A DNA stretch of 64,000 nt, taken from an uncultured Parabacteroides sp. GTDB lineage: Bacteria > Bacteroidota > Bacteroidia > Bacteroidales > Tannerellaceae. Where the stretch lies: contig CASEMX010000014.1 in assembly GCA_949289155.1 (NCBI GenBank), positions 17,721 to 81,720 on the forward strand, given 5' to 3'. The position numbers were made by a program, and so were the translations under genes. Positions 34,018 to 42,371 of the stretch are shown in pieces. Numbering within the stretch: position 1 is the first letter of the stretch; each line of letters opens with the position of its first letter. The notes under the pieces are model-generated. The model was not told where the DNA came from, did not search any database, and saw only the letters and a list, made by a program, of their open reading frames with translations.

Positions 34018-34099
34018 CTTCCGTGCAAGTGCGAAAACGTGTTTTAATTTAGTTTCATGCTTCCGCACAAGTGCGAAAATGCAATTCAGTATAATTTTT
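34018..34099. repeat. Two 42-bp units after dapL
   Basis: CTTCCG-starting units at 34018 and 34060 are 42 bp apart and share CAAGTGCGAAAA; the second forms a CGCAC-AA-GTGCG hairpin. They lie between convergent dapL and the sigma factor gene. Confidence 0.65.
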
Positions 34100-34104
34100 A
34101 GGTA

Positions 34105-34150
34105 CAAAAAAAGAGTGTGCCAAAAACTATTTGACACACTCTTCACATTT
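34105..34150. terminator. Bidirectional terminator between dapL and the sigma factor gene
   Basis: Arms AAGAGTGTG (34111-34119) and CACACTCTT (34135-34143) are perfect complements, flanked by an A-run on the left and T-rich sequence on the right, so it can end both converging transcripts. Confidence 0.75.
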
Positions 34151-34166
34151 TAATCTGATATAGGAT

Positions 34167-35027
34167 TTATCCTAAATACGATTTTAAGAGCTTGCTACGT
34201 GTTCCTTGTCTTAATCTTCTGATAGCTTTTTCCTTGATTTGGCGGACGCGCTCACGAGTGAGCCCAAACTTGTCGCCAATCTCTTCCAATGTCATTTCTT
34301 GACACCCAATACCGAAAAACATTTTGATTATTTCGCTTTCTCTTTCGGTTAAAGTAGCAAGAGCTCTGTCAATTTCCTTCGATAATGATTCGTTCATTAG
34401 CGACCGGTCAGCCACAGGAGCGTCATCGTTCACCAACACATCCAAGAGGCTGTTATCTTCTCCTTCGACAAACGGAGCATCCACGGAGATGTGCCGACCC
34501 GATACCTTCAATGTATCGGAAATCTTGTCCACCGGAATGTCCAGTTCTTCTGCAAGTTCTTCAGGCGAAGGACGTCGTTCGTTTTCCTGTTCGAATTTTG
34601 AAAATGCTTTGCTAATTTTGTTCAGCGAACCTACCTGGTTCAAAGGTAAACGGACGATACGCGACTGTTCAGCCAAAGCCTGCAGAATCGATTGGCGAAT
34701 CCACCATACCGCATAGGAAATAAATTTGAAGCCTCGTGTTTCATCGAACTTTTCAGCCGCTTTTATCAGACCTAAGTTTCCTTCGTTAATCAAGTCCGGT
34801 AAGCTTAACCCTTGATTCTGGTACTGTTTAGCTACAGAAACAACGAAACGCAAATTTGCTCTGGTCAATTTCTCTAATGCTTTACGGTCTCCTCTTTTGA
34901 TTGCCTGTGCCAATTCGACTTCTTCTTCAACGGTAATCAAATCTTCACGGCCTATTTCCTGAAGATACTTATCCAATGAAGCGCTTTCGCGATTGGTAAT
35001 GGACTTTGTAATTTTTAATTGTTTCAA
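34167..35027 (-). CDS. rpoD: Primary (housekeeping) sigma-70 factor, TTG start
   Basis: The 286-residue protein matches the short primary sigma factor of Bacteroidetes, which lacks the large N-terminal region 1.1 of E. coli RpoD. Seen: [15 protein letters not shown] (region 1.2), [39 protein letters not shown] (2.1-2.2), [24 protein letters not shown] (2.3-2.4), region 3, and [28 protein letters not shown] (4.2). The start is TTG at 35025-35027 ([M][14 protein letters not shown]), because that gives the usual N-terminus and the -7 box lies at 35054-35061; the ATG further upstream at 35111 would place the promoter within the gene. This factor is expected to read the TAnnTTTG promoters listed here. 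Confidence 0.94.
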   Translation of the reverse strand: MKQLKITKSITNRESASLDKYLQEIGREDLITVEEEVELAQAIKRGDRKALEKLTRANLRFVVSVAKQYQNQGLSLPDLINEGNLGLIKAAEKFDETRGFKFISYAVWWIRQSILQALAEQSRIVRLPLNQVGSLNKISKAFSKFEQENERRPSPEELAEELDIPVDKISDTLKVSGRHISVDAPFVEGEDNSLLDVLVNDDAPVADRSLMNESLSKEIDRALATLTERESEIIKMFFGIGCQEMTLEEIGDKFGLTRERVRQIKEKAIRRLRQGTRSKLLKSYLG

Positions 35028-35053
35028 CGAATTAATTGAAAAAATACAGGCTA

Positions 35054-35061
35054 CAAAGGTA
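35054..35061 (-). promoter_or_regulatory. -7 box of the primary sigma factor gene
   Basis: The minus strand reads TACCTTTG, matching TAnnTTTG, 26 bases before the TTG start. It supports the TTG as the true initiation codon. Confidence 0.6.
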
Positions 35062-35074
35062 ATACATTCTATAT

Positions 35075-35109
35075 AAAAGAAAGAGGCTGGGTGCGTCCAA
35101 CACCCAGCC
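35075..35109 (-). terminator. Terminator after the DegQ-like protease gene
   Basis: Perfect 9-bp stem GGCTGGGTG (35085-35093) with 35101-35109, followed in the leftward direction by a T-rich run. It separates the protease transcript from the sigma factor promoter. Confidence 0.75.
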
Positions 35110-35166
35110 AATTAAAATCATTTAACCAAAATATGTCTCTGAAATTTGTCTTTTCAGAATATTTTA

Positions 35167-36744
35167 TTAATCGTTATTCAGGTCGATTGCGTAAATCTTT
35201 GTCCGTCCGTTTTCCGGATAGAATCCTTTGATGACCAAGAAACGCTCGTCGGAAGAGCTCTTCAGCAGGCGGTCAACCATCTTTTCCAATTGTTCCGGAG
35301 AAGAAATCTTCTGGTCGTTCACAATCATGATGATGAATCCTTTTTCTATTCCAGCATCTCTGATTTTTCCTTTGAGCAATCCGGTAACTTCAATACCATA
35401 ACTTACGCCATATTCCCGTTTCTGTTCATTGCTCAGGGCTTTGAAGGCTGCGCCTAAGACATCTGCGCTATTTCCTTTGACCGCTTCGATGACGCGTGTG
35501 CTACCCTCGGCATTTTTTAGTTCTACGGTGAAGTTTTTCTCCGAGCCTTTGCGGTTGACGGTGACTTTTACCTTATCTCCCGGACGATATTTGCTGATTT
35601 GCTCCTGCAAAGCATGGCTGGATTTAACTTTTGTACCATTGATTGCCACAATCACATCGCCCTCTTCGATACCTGCCGCTTTAGCCGCACTCTTTTCAGC
35701 AAATTCAGAAACATATGCCCCTTCTGATACTTTAATATTTTCTTTCATTGCCTCATATTCCTTCTTTACATCGTCCCGCAGATTCGGATAACTCAGCGCA
35801 TCCATAATATCATCCACACCAATCATCATTACTCCCAATACAGCCCGTTGGACAGTCCCGTATTGTTTCAAATCGCTGGCAACTTTCCCGGCGATACTGA
35901 TTGGAACCGCGAAGGAATACCCCGCAAAGTTCCCGGTTTCCGAATAAATCATCGTATTAATCCCAACTAATTCACCTTTTGTATTCACCAATGCACCGCC
36001 ACTATTGCCCGGATTTACGGCAGCGTCGGTTTGAATGAACGACTGAATCTTGTTTTTGTCATTACTCCCTGTCATTGCAAATCCGCGGCCTTTAGCGCTG
36101 ACAATCCCTGCAGTTACTGTCGAGGTCAAATTAAAAGGATTTCCGACAGCCAATACCCATTCGCCGACTTTCAGCTTCTCAGAATCGCCAAAAGGAATGG
36201 TCGGAAGGTCTTTGGCATCGATTTTAATCAAAGCAATATCTGTTGCTGGGTCCGTTCCGATAAGTTTTGCATCGAATTTACGGTTGTCGTTCAATGTGAC
36301 TTCCAATTCGTCGGCTCCTTCTACCACGTGATTGTTTGTGATAATATAGCCATCCGTCGAAATAATTACGCCAGAACCGGCTCCGACCTTTGGTTGTGGT
36401 TTCGGACGTTCAAAATTTCCGCCGCCGAAGCCAAAGAAATATTCAAACGGATCAACATAACGTCCGCGAACCGACGGTTCTGTTGCGTTGGTTGTCGCCA
36501 TGATATGTACTACTCCATGCACTGCACTTTCTGCTGCAACCGTAAAATCGGTATTTTCTGCGGCTACAGAATTATAATTAACCAAACGAACTGGCTGATC
36601 GAATACTGTGGAAGTACTATCTCCCGTTATGTATTGCTGTTTACTCATCAAATAAGTGTTTGTGCCAATAGCTGTACCAGCACCGACAGCTACTATAAAA
36701 GCAATGCCCACAACACTTTTCCAAACTGTCTTCATATTATTCAT
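35167..36744 (-). CDS. DegQ/HtrA-type periplasmic serine protease
   Basis: The 525-residue protein is a Do-family protease-chaperone for misfolded envelope proteins. A signal or anchor helix (about residues 7-27) precedes the trypsin-like domain with catalytic His139 (TNNHVVEGADEL), Asp169 (DPATDIALI) and Ser248 (NPGNSGGALV). PDZ1 (about 310-400; AAKAAGIEEGDVIVAINGTKV) and a more divergent PDZ2 (about 430-525; DAGIEKGFIIMIVNDQKI) follow. All three catalytic residues are present, so it should be active. The ATG at 36744 or the Met three codons later can start it. A TTTCTTTG on the minus strand at 36785-36792 is a weak promoter candidate. Confidence 0.93.
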   Translation of the reverse strand: MNNMKTVWKSVVGIAFIVAVGAGTAIGTNTYLMSKQQYITGDSTSTVFDQPVRLVNYNSVAAENTDFTVAAESAVHGVVHIMATTNATEPSVRGRYVDPFEYFFGFGGGNFERPKPQPKVGAGSGVIISTDGYIITNNHVVEGADELEVTLNDNRKFDAKLIGTDPATDIALIKIDAKDLPTIPFGDSEKLKVGEWVLAVGNPFNLTSTVTAGIVSAKGRGFAMTGSNDKNKIQSFIQTDAAVNPGNSGGALVNTKGELVGINTMIYSETGNFAGYSFAVPISIAGKVASDLKQYGTVQRAVLGVMMIGVDDIMDALSYPNLRDDVKKEYEAMKENIKVSEGAYVSEFAEKSAAKAAGIEEGDVIVAINGTKVKSSHALQEQISKYRPGDKVKVTVNRKGSEKNFTVELKNAEGSTRVIEAVKGNSADVLGAAFKALSNEQKREYGVSYGIEVTGLLKGKIRDAGIEKGFIIMIVNDQKISSPEQLEKMVDRLLKSSSDERFLVIKGFYPENGRTKIYAIDLNND

Positions 36745-37061
36745 CGTTTAAGTTAAACATTCGATTTTAACACTTTCACTATGGCAAAGAAATAGCAAAA
36801 AATGTACAGATAATCCTTTTGGCGCTTATTTTTTATCACTTTTAACGAGGTCTATTCCGGGGTTAACCGCACTTAACGGTACTTTGTCATGCAAAGTTCC
36901 TTTTTAACATTCTAAACGCTGACTTTCTGGCAGGAATAGGGGGAGAGGAGGGAGAAGATATCACTTTGCCAAATAAAAAATGGGCGTCTGCGTGCAACTT
37001 ATGCAACAAACGCCCGATAACAATTATGAAACATTCAAGAAATTCGTGTTTTATTTTCTGT
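36745..37061. other. Gene-free region between the protease and HU-SPOR genes
   Basis: These 317 bases contain the protease promoter candidate (36785-36792, minus) and the terminator of the upstream HU-SPOR gene (36972-37015, minus). The rest shows no recognisable feature. Confidence 0.6.
36972..37015 (-). terminator. Terminator after the HU-SPOR gene
   Basis: Arms GGGCGT (36982-36987) and ACGCCC (37010-37015) enclose a second TGCAACTTATGCA hairpin. Leftward of the stem the minus strand reads ATTTTTTATTT. Confidence 0.65.
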
Positions 37062-38069
37062 TTATTGGCTTATAAATAGCCAAGCATCTTTGAATTTTGG
37101 ATTTTTTCGGAGTATTTCCATATATTTCTCAGCACTTTTCCGGTCAGTAAACCGATCGGCATAAACGCGGTACTTTGTTTTGTTGTGAACCACGTTGATA
37201 TTTGGGCAATCCTTCTTGCCGTTTTCCTTCATATATTGACGTGCTTGTTCATTTGTCGGGAAACTGGCAATAACAACATGGTACATTTTCTGGGCAACCA
37301 CCTTTGTTTCTTTCTGAGCGGGTTTCGGCTCAGTTTTTTCCTTCACCTCTGTTCTGGAAATATCCGCCTTTACTACTTTTTTTACTACTGCTTTTATTTC
37401 CGTCTTTGGCGATTCGACAGGCATATTTTTCTTTTCTGTCCAAACATCCTGTGCAATCATTTCAGTAGGGACAAAGCTGGCTGTATATGCTGAGCGATTC
37501 ACCTCTTTTACCGGAGTTGAAATCGTAAAGAACAAGGCTACTACTGCAGCTGTAGCTGCGACGGAACGAATCAAACGGCGGCTTACCGGAATATAATACA
37601 TTTCTGGTTTCTTTTCTCCGAGGATGGTTACCGCTTCAGAAGATTCTTGCTGCAAAGGTTCGAAAGAAAAAGCCTCCAAACCGAATAGAGACGCATTTAA
37701 CCAATCAGCTTCGTCTGCCAAAAAGATTAATTGTCCCTCTTCTCCCAACGAAAATGAGCCGATGTTCTCCATTTTCAGCATTTTGTTCTGTTGTAAGATA
37801 TCTCTTAATCCGGAAACATCTTCTTGCATCAGTTGTCGTGCCCTCCGATAGTCCGTTTTTTTCGCTTGCATATAGGCTTCAATCAATAAACCGTCGTTAT
37901 ATTGCAACGTTTCATTGAATACGATTTCTTTCCGTATCGGTTCGAAGCGGTGATTTTCCGCTTTATATAATGTAGGAACCGTTTGCACAACGAAACCGCC
38001 GAAGTCGGGGACGATAACGCAGTCGTGAACCGACAATAATTGTTCAATATGTTTTATAATCCTTAGCAT
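37062..38069 (-). CDS. HU-domain/transmembrane/SPOR-domain protein
   Basis: The 335-residue protein has three parts. Residues 1-135 resemble the bacterial HU-CCDC81-type domain (MLRIIKHIEQLLSVHDCVIVPDFGGFV ... LLIEAYMQAKKTDYRRA ... ENIGSFSLGEEGQLIF). Residues 168-186 form one membrane helix, followed by a Lys/Glu/Pro-rich stalk (about 210-258). Residues 262-334 are a SPOR domain (YHVVIASFPTNEQARQYMKENG ... YRVYADRFTDRKSAEKYMEIL), which binds glycan strands lacking stem peptides at division sites. The DNA-binding-type domain should face the cytoplasm and SPOR the periplasm. This domain combination has been noted in Bacteroidetes. The ATG at 38069 is four bases from the -7 box. Confidence 0.88.
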   Translation of the reverse strand: MLRIIKHIEQLLSVHDCVIVPDFGGFVVQTVPTLYKAENHRFEPIRKEIVFNETLQYNDGLLIEAYMQAKKTDYRRARQLMQEDVSGLRDILQQNKMLKMENIGSFSLGEEGQLIFLADEADWLNASLFGLEAFSFEPLQQESSEAVTILGEKKPEMYYIPVSRRLIRSVAATAAVVALFFTISTPVKEVNRSAYTASFVPTEMIAQDVWTEKKNMPVESPKTEIKAVVKKVVKADISRTEVKEKTEPKPAQKETKVVAQKMYHVVIASFPTNEQARQYMKENGKKDCPNINVVHNKTKYRVYADRFTDRKSAEKYMEILRKNPKFKDAWLFISQ

Positions 38070-38073
38070 AACA

Positions 38074-38081
38074 CAAAAGTA
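38074..38081 (-). promoter_or_regulatory. -7 box of the HU-SPOR gene, four bases before the ATG
   Basis: The minus strand reads TACTTTTG, exact TAnnTTTG. The spacing implies a leaderless or nearly leaderless transcript. Confidence 0.55.
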
Positions 38082-38186
38082 ATATTTAAAATTGGAAATC
38101 AAAAATCAAGAGCTTAAAAATTGGCTGTTTTGCGGAATTAAGGAACCGACTTCCTATTTTCTTTTTTCAGTGAATAAGTTTTTATT

Positions 38187-38194
38187 TAACTTTG
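38187..38194 (+). promoter_or_regulatory. -7 box of the cobalamin gene cluster
   Basis: TAACTTTG, exact TAnnTTTG, 21 bases before the cbiB ATG. The leader is too short for a cobalamin riboswitch. Confidence 0.55.
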
Positions 38195-38215
38195 CCCGTC
38201 TAACGAAACAGAAAG

Positions 38216-39166
38216 ATGTTATTTATCGATACACGGATATTGTCTTATAAAGTCACGCCTTTTCTTTTCGGCTGGTTGGCAGATCGTCTATTGGGTGACC
38301 CGCAAGGATGGCTGCATCCGGTAGTTGGATTTGGGAAAGCAATAGCTTATGGCGAGAAACGGCTTAACCGGGGAAGTGACCGGATTATCAAGGGCGGATT
38401 ATTGGCGGTCGGATTGGTTATTGGGGTTTATTTGTTGACTTATTGGGTGTTGTATTTCGTCGGCTTGTTACATCCTTCTCTTTTTGGCGTTTTTACGGCA
38501 ATAGGTGTATTCTTTTGCTTGGCAGGAAAGACATTAATTGCCGAAGTCAAGGCTGTTTTTGAAGCTGTAGAGCGTAGTACGGAAGAGGGACGACGACAAG
38601 TGGCACGAATCGTGGGAAGAGATACCTCTAATCTCACTCCGCAGGAGATTCGGACCGCAGCGTTGGAAACTTTAGCGGAGAATCTGAGTGATGGGGTGAT
38701 TGCTCCGATGTTTTGGTTCCTTCTTTTGGGACTTCCGGGCATGATGGCGTATAAAATGGTGAATACTTTGGATTCGATGATTGGTTATAAGAATGAACGT
38801 TTTTTAGAGTTCGGACGTATCGCGGCGCGTATGGACGATTTTGCCAACTATGTTCCGGCACGTATCACTGCTTTTCTCATGTTGGCTGTTTCTGGCAATT
38901 GGAATAAACGAGATTTTGTCTTTACCTATGGGCATGCTCACGCCAGTCCGAATTCGGGGTATCCGGAAGCCGCATTGGCAGCGATATTAAATTGTCGGTT
39001 TGGAGGTACGCACGATTATTTCGGGAAACCTGTGGTAAAGCCCTATATCGGGACCAACGAACGTAATTTTACTATCGAAGATATGTGGCAAGCTATTCGA
39101 ATTAATAATAATACGGAGCTGGCAATGGGGGCATTGGTCAGTATTTTCCCTTTTTTCTTCGGATAA
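38216..39166 (+). CDS. cbiB: Adenosylcobinamide-phosphate synthase CbiB (CobD type)
   Basis: The inner-membrane enzyme attaches the aminopropanol phosphate arm to cobyric acid. The 316-residue protein has several membrane helices and the family blocks GWLADRLLGDPQGWLHPVVGFGKAI near the N-terminus, RIVGRDTSNLTPQEIRTAALETLAENLSDGVIAPMFW in the middle and HAHASPNSGYPEAALAAILNCRFGG toward the C-terminus. It opens a cluster with cobU, cobT, cobS and cobC; the S4-domain gene is inserted next. Length and start are normal. Confidence 0.95.
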   Translation: MLFIDTRILSYKVTPFLFGWLADRLLGDPQGWLHPVVGFGKAIAYGEKRLNRGSDRIIKGGLLAVGLVIGVYLLTYWVLYFVGLLHPSLFGVFTAIGVFFCLAGKTLIAEVKAVFEAVERSTEEGRRQVARIVGRDTSNLTPQEIRTAALETLAENLSDGVIAPMFWFLLLGLPGMMAYKMVNTLDSMIGYKNERFLEFGRIAARMDDFANYVPARITAFLMLAVSGNWNKRDFVFTYGHAHASPNSGYPEAALAAILNCRFGGTHDYFGKPVVKPYIGTNERNFTIEDMWQAIRINNNTELAMGALVSIFPFFFG

Positions 39167-39282
39167 TTTTCCTTTTTTATCAGATAAATTTGTCATGAGA
39201 TGTAGGAAAAATTAATATAAAGAAGGGCAATAGGGGACAAAATTCCCGAGCAAAGAAAAAATGATGGTATAAAATAGAGAAT

Positions 39283-39879
39283 ATGGAAGTTAGATTGAAT
39301 AAATTAATGAGCGATTACGGGCTTTGCTCCCGGCGTGAGGCGGATAAATTCATTGAAATGGGGCGCGTAACGGTTAATGGAAAGCAACCGGAGGTCGGTC
39401 AGAAGGTAACGGAAGATGATATTGTCTTAGTGGATGGGGAACAAATTCGGATGGGCAAACATTCGAAGGCAGGAAAGATACGAGCTATGACGCCGAAAGC
39501 GGAAAATTTGATTTATGGTCCGAGAATTGAAAGGGAAAAACGGAGCGCACGACCGAAATTGGAACGTCCGGCAGCAAATCAACAGGCACAAGTTCAAGAA
39601 GAGGAAGGAGATGCGAAAATGCGCCGAGTGCATTACGTAAAATATAATAAGTATGCCGCCGCTCGTCACGCTGCAAAAGAACGCGAAGCGCAAGGCGGAA
39701 AACCGCAATTGGATAAAAAGAAAATTGTTCAGGAAGCAATGCAACCGAAGTTTGGTAAATCGTTGAGCCGTTCGGCAGTGGCACAACGAATTGCCGCATC
39801 GCCTAAATCGGCAGCTCTGCGGAAAACAAGCCGGAACAATCCGCTGAATAAAGCAAAGCGGAAAGCGCGTAATTCATAA
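39283..39879 (+). CDS. S4-domain RNA-binding protein with basic tail, no pseudouridine-synthase domain
   Basis: The 198-residue protein starts with an S4 RNA-binding domain (about residues 1-60; RLNKLMSDYGLCSRREADKFIEMGRVTVNGKQPEVGQKV), closest in look to the N-terminal domain of RluB/RluF-type rRNA pseudouridine synthases. The catalytic synthase domain, with its RLD-type Asp motif, is absent. Instead a strongly basic, low-complexity tail rich in Arg, Lys and Ala (about 85-198) follows. It may be a ribosome-associated or RNA-chaperone protein, or a stripped-down synthase that lost its enzyme part. It lies between cbiB and cobU but has no obvious cobalamin role. Confidence 0.8.
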   Translation: MEVRLNKLMSDYGLCSRREADKFIEMGRVTVNGKQPEVGQKVTEDDIVLVDGEQIRMGKHSKAGKIRAMTPKAENLIYGPRIEREKRSARPKLERPAANQQAQVQEEEGDAKMRRVHYVKYNKYAAARHAAKEREAQGGKPQLDKKKIVQEAMQPKFGKSLSRSAVAQRIAASPKSAALRKTSRNNPLNKAKRKARNS

Positions 39880-39901
39880 TCCGTAATTCAGGGTTTAGGA
39901 G

Positions 39902-40405
39902 ATGGTTATTTTAATTACAGGTGGGCAACGTTCCGGAAAAAGCCGTTATGCGCAGGATTTGGCTTTAAATCTGACGCCGAATCCGGTTTATTTGGCGACT
40001 TCTCGTATATGGGATGAGGAGTTTCGCCGGCGTGTATTGCGCCACCAAGCCGAGCGTGGACCGGAATGGACCAATATTGAGGAGGAAAAGTACTTGAGTT
40101 GCCACGATTTGACGGGGCGCGTCGTCGTAATTGACTGCGTTACGCTTTGGTGCACCAATTTCTTTTTTGATTTGAATAGTCAAGTAGAAGTTGCTCTCGA
40201 ACAAATAAAAAGAGAATTCGATGCTTTTATCCGACAGGAGGCGACTTTTATATTTGTGACCAACGAATTAGGTATGGGAGGCGTATTGGTTGACGAAACT
40301 CAGCGGAAATTTACAGATTTGCAGGGTTTGGTAAATCAATATATTGCCTCTAAGGCAGATAAGGTTTTGTTAATGGTTAGCGGAATACCTTTGAATGTGA
40401 AATAA
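39902..40405 (+). CDS. cobU: Adenosylcobinamide kinase / guanylyltransferase CobU
   Basis: The bifunctional enzyme phosphorylates adenosylcobinamide and transfers GMP from GTP to it. The 167-residue protein has the P-loop GGQRSGKS (7-14), the RRVLRHQAERGPEW segment whose His48 corresponds to the guanylylated histidine of Salmonella CobU, and the VVVIDCVTLW strand. The NELGMGGVLVDETQRKFTDLQGLVNQYIA C-terminal block is also typical. It is slightly shorter than the usual 175-185 residues at the C-terminus. It follows the S4 gene by 22 bp and precedes cobT. Confidence 0.95.
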   Translation: MVILITGGQRSGKSRYAQDLALNLTPNPVYLATSRIWDEEFRRRVLRHQAERGPEWTNIEEEKYLSCHDLTGRVVVIDCVTLWCTNFFFDLNSQVEVALEQIKREFDAFIRQEATFIFVTNELGMGGVLVDETQRKFTDLQGLVNQYIASKADKVLLMVSGIPLNVK

Positions 40406-40476
40406 TTTTTGGGAAAGGGCAGATTTTAGAGGAGAATACCTATCTTTACAAATAAAAATAGTGACAGAATGCGATT

Positions 40477-41514
40477 ATGATTACTTTCCAAATAGAAAAA
40501 CCGGATGAAAAGATTCGAGAAGCATTGATAGACCGAATAAATAGTTTGGCAAAACCAAAAGGTTCGTTAGGAAGATTGGAATCGCTGGCTTTGCAAATCG
40601 GATGGATTCAGCAAACGCTTCGTCCGAAATTATTACATCCGGTAAATGTGATTTATGCTGCCGACCATGGGATTGCAGATGAAGGCGTTAGTCAATCACC
40701 GAAAGAGGTAACGCGGCAAGTTATCTTCAATTTTTTGAATGGTGGTTCAGGTGTTTGTTTTCTTGCTCGCCAACATGGATTTGAAATAAAGATTGTAGAT
40801 GGTGGAGTTGACTATGATTTCTCGGAAATTCCGCAGATTATTAGTCGAAAGATTCGGAAAGGAACACGCAATTTTCTACATGAAGCGGCAATGACGGAAG
40901 AAGAGTTGGAAAAAGCTCTGCAAATAGGATCTGATATCGTGAGCGATTGCCATCAGGAGGGTTGCAATGTTATCAGTTTCGGCGAGATGGGAATCGGGAA
41001 TACGTCAGCTTCCAGTTTATGGATGAGTTGTTTGACGGAAACACCGTTAATAGAGTGCGTAGGTGCGGGTAGCGGCCTGAATGCCGAAGGGGTCCGTCAT
41101 AAATATCAAGTATTGAAGGCTGCGCAAGAGAATTATCGGGGCGATAGCAGTACATTAGATATTATGCGTTACTTTGGGGGATACGAAATGGTCATGGCTG
41201 TCGGAGGAATGCTCCGTGCCGCCGAGCTAAAAATGATTATATTGGTGGACGGATTCATTATGACGAATTGTGTATTGGCTGCTTCTCGACTTTATCCGGA
41301 TATATTGCATTATTGCGTCTTTGGACATTGCGGAGACGAGGGCGGGCATCGTAAATTATTGGATTATTTGCATGCCGAGCCGCTTCTTTATTTAGGAATG
41401 CGCTTAGGGGAGGGTTCCGGAGCGGTTTGTTCTTTTCCGATTGTCGATTCTGCCGTTCGGATGATTAACGAAATGCACACGTTTGAGGAGGAAGCTATCA
41501 CTAAATATTTCTGA
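40477..41514 (+). CDS. cobT: Nicotinate-nucleotide:dimethylbenzimidazole phosphoribosyltransferase CobT
   Basis: CobT activates the lower-ligand base of cobalamin to its alpha-ribotide. The 345-residue protein has [58 protein letters not shown], and near the C-terminus LRLGEGSGA, which contains the catalytic Glu of the family. The normal length and intact motif indicate an active enzyme. A TATCTTTA at 40441-40448 could be an internal promoter. cobS starts one base after the stop codon. Confidence 0.96.
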   Translation: MITFQIEKPDEKIREALIDRINSLAKPKGSLGRLESLALQIGWIQQTLRPKLLHPVNVIYAADHGIADEGVSQSPKEVTRQVIFNFLNGGSGVCFLARQHGFEIKIVDGGVDYDFSEIPQIISRKIRKGTRNFLHEAAMTEEELEKALQIGSDIVSDCHQEGCNVISFGEMGIGNTSASSLWMSCLTETPLIECVGAGSGLNAEGVRHKYQVLKAAQENYRGDSSTLDIMRYFGGYEMVMAVGGMLRAAELKMIILVDGFIMTNCVLAASRLYPDILHYCVFGHCGDEGGHRKLLDYLHAEPLLYLGMRLGEGSGAVCSFPIVDSAVRMINEMHTFEEEAITKYF

Positions 41515-41515
41515 T

Positions 41516-42262
41516 ATGTTACGCATATTGGCTGCTTTTATCTTTTTTACCCGTTTGCCTTTCTGGCGAATGGCTGAAGTACCAAATACATACTTTAAAA
41601 ATGTAGTTACTTACTGGCCTTTGACAGGATGGCTCACTGCCGGACTGAGTGTGTGTGTTTTATATGCTGCTTCGATGGTATTGCCTGATTCGGTTTCTTT
41701 ATTATTGGCTATGGCGACCCGATTGCTGGTAACAGGTTGTCTGCATGAAGATGGATTGGCTGATTTTTTTGATGGATTTGGCGGTGGAACCAACCGGGAA
41801 CGTATTTTATCTATCATGAAAGATTCGCATATCGGAAGTTATGGAGTCATCGGTTTACTTTTTTATTTCGCTTTTTATTATGCATTGTTGAGTAGTTTGC
41901 CGATAACTATTGCCGGTGCAGTTATATTGGCGGGAGACCCATTCAGTAAAGGGGTTGCAGCGATGATAATCAACCGACTTCCTTATGCTCGTAACGAACA
42001 AGAGGCTAAAAATAAAACGGTATATAGCTGTATGACGCTGATGGAATATATAATATGTATCGTGACCGCAGTCATTCCGCTGATTTGGTTGCCGGAGAAA
42101 ATCTATCTTTGGGCTATTTTGTTTCCAATCGCAACATGGTGGCTCCTTACTTTTTTCTTTCAGCGGAAAATACAGGGCTATACTGGCGATTGTTGCGGCG
42201 CAATATTCTTATTATGCGAATTGAGTTTTTATTTTGGAATAGTAATGCTTTATTCATTTTGA
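41516..42262 (+). CDS. cobS: Adenosylcobinamide-GDP ribazoletransferase (cobalamin synthase) CobS
   Basis: CobS is the inner-membrane enzyme that joins adenosylcobinamide-GDP and alpha-ribazole (phosphate). The 248-residue protein begins FFTRLPFWRM, has the acidic metal-binding block GCLHEDGLADFFDGFGGG with DSHIGSYG, and about six hydrophobic helices ending near YTGDCCGAIFLLCELSFY. ATG 41516 is chosen because the longer frame overlaps cobT and lacks family similarity. It is tightly spaced behind cobT, so they are probably translationally coupled. Confidence 0.94.
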   Translation: MLRILAAFIFFTRLPFWRMAEVPNTYFKNVVTYWPLTGWLTAGLSVCVLYAASMVLPDSVSLLLAMATRLLVTGCLHEDGLADFFDGFGGGTNRERILSIMKDSHIGSYGVIGLLFYFAFYYALLSSLPITIAGAVILAGDPFSKGVAAMIINRLPYARNEQEAKNKTVYSCMTLMEYIICIVTAVIPLIWLPEKIYLWAILFPIATWWLLTFFFQRKIQGYTGDCCGAIFLLCELSFYFGIVMLYSF

Positions 42263-42371
42263 ATGAGATTTAGAAAAAATACATGGAAGATTGAATCTTT
42301 TCAGTAAGGTAAGGGTTTGTCGTCTTAAGATATTCGATTTTTGTTTGTAATTGTCGGTTTGATAAAAAAAT

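Noticed and set aside
35028-35111. Longer start of the primary sigma factor at ATG 35111
   Set aside because: It would run across the -7 box and add a hydrophobic stretch unlike any sigma factor.
38100-38215. Cobalamin riboswitch before cbiB
   Set aside because: Only about 20 bases separate the promoter box from the ATG and no B12-box-like sequence was seen.
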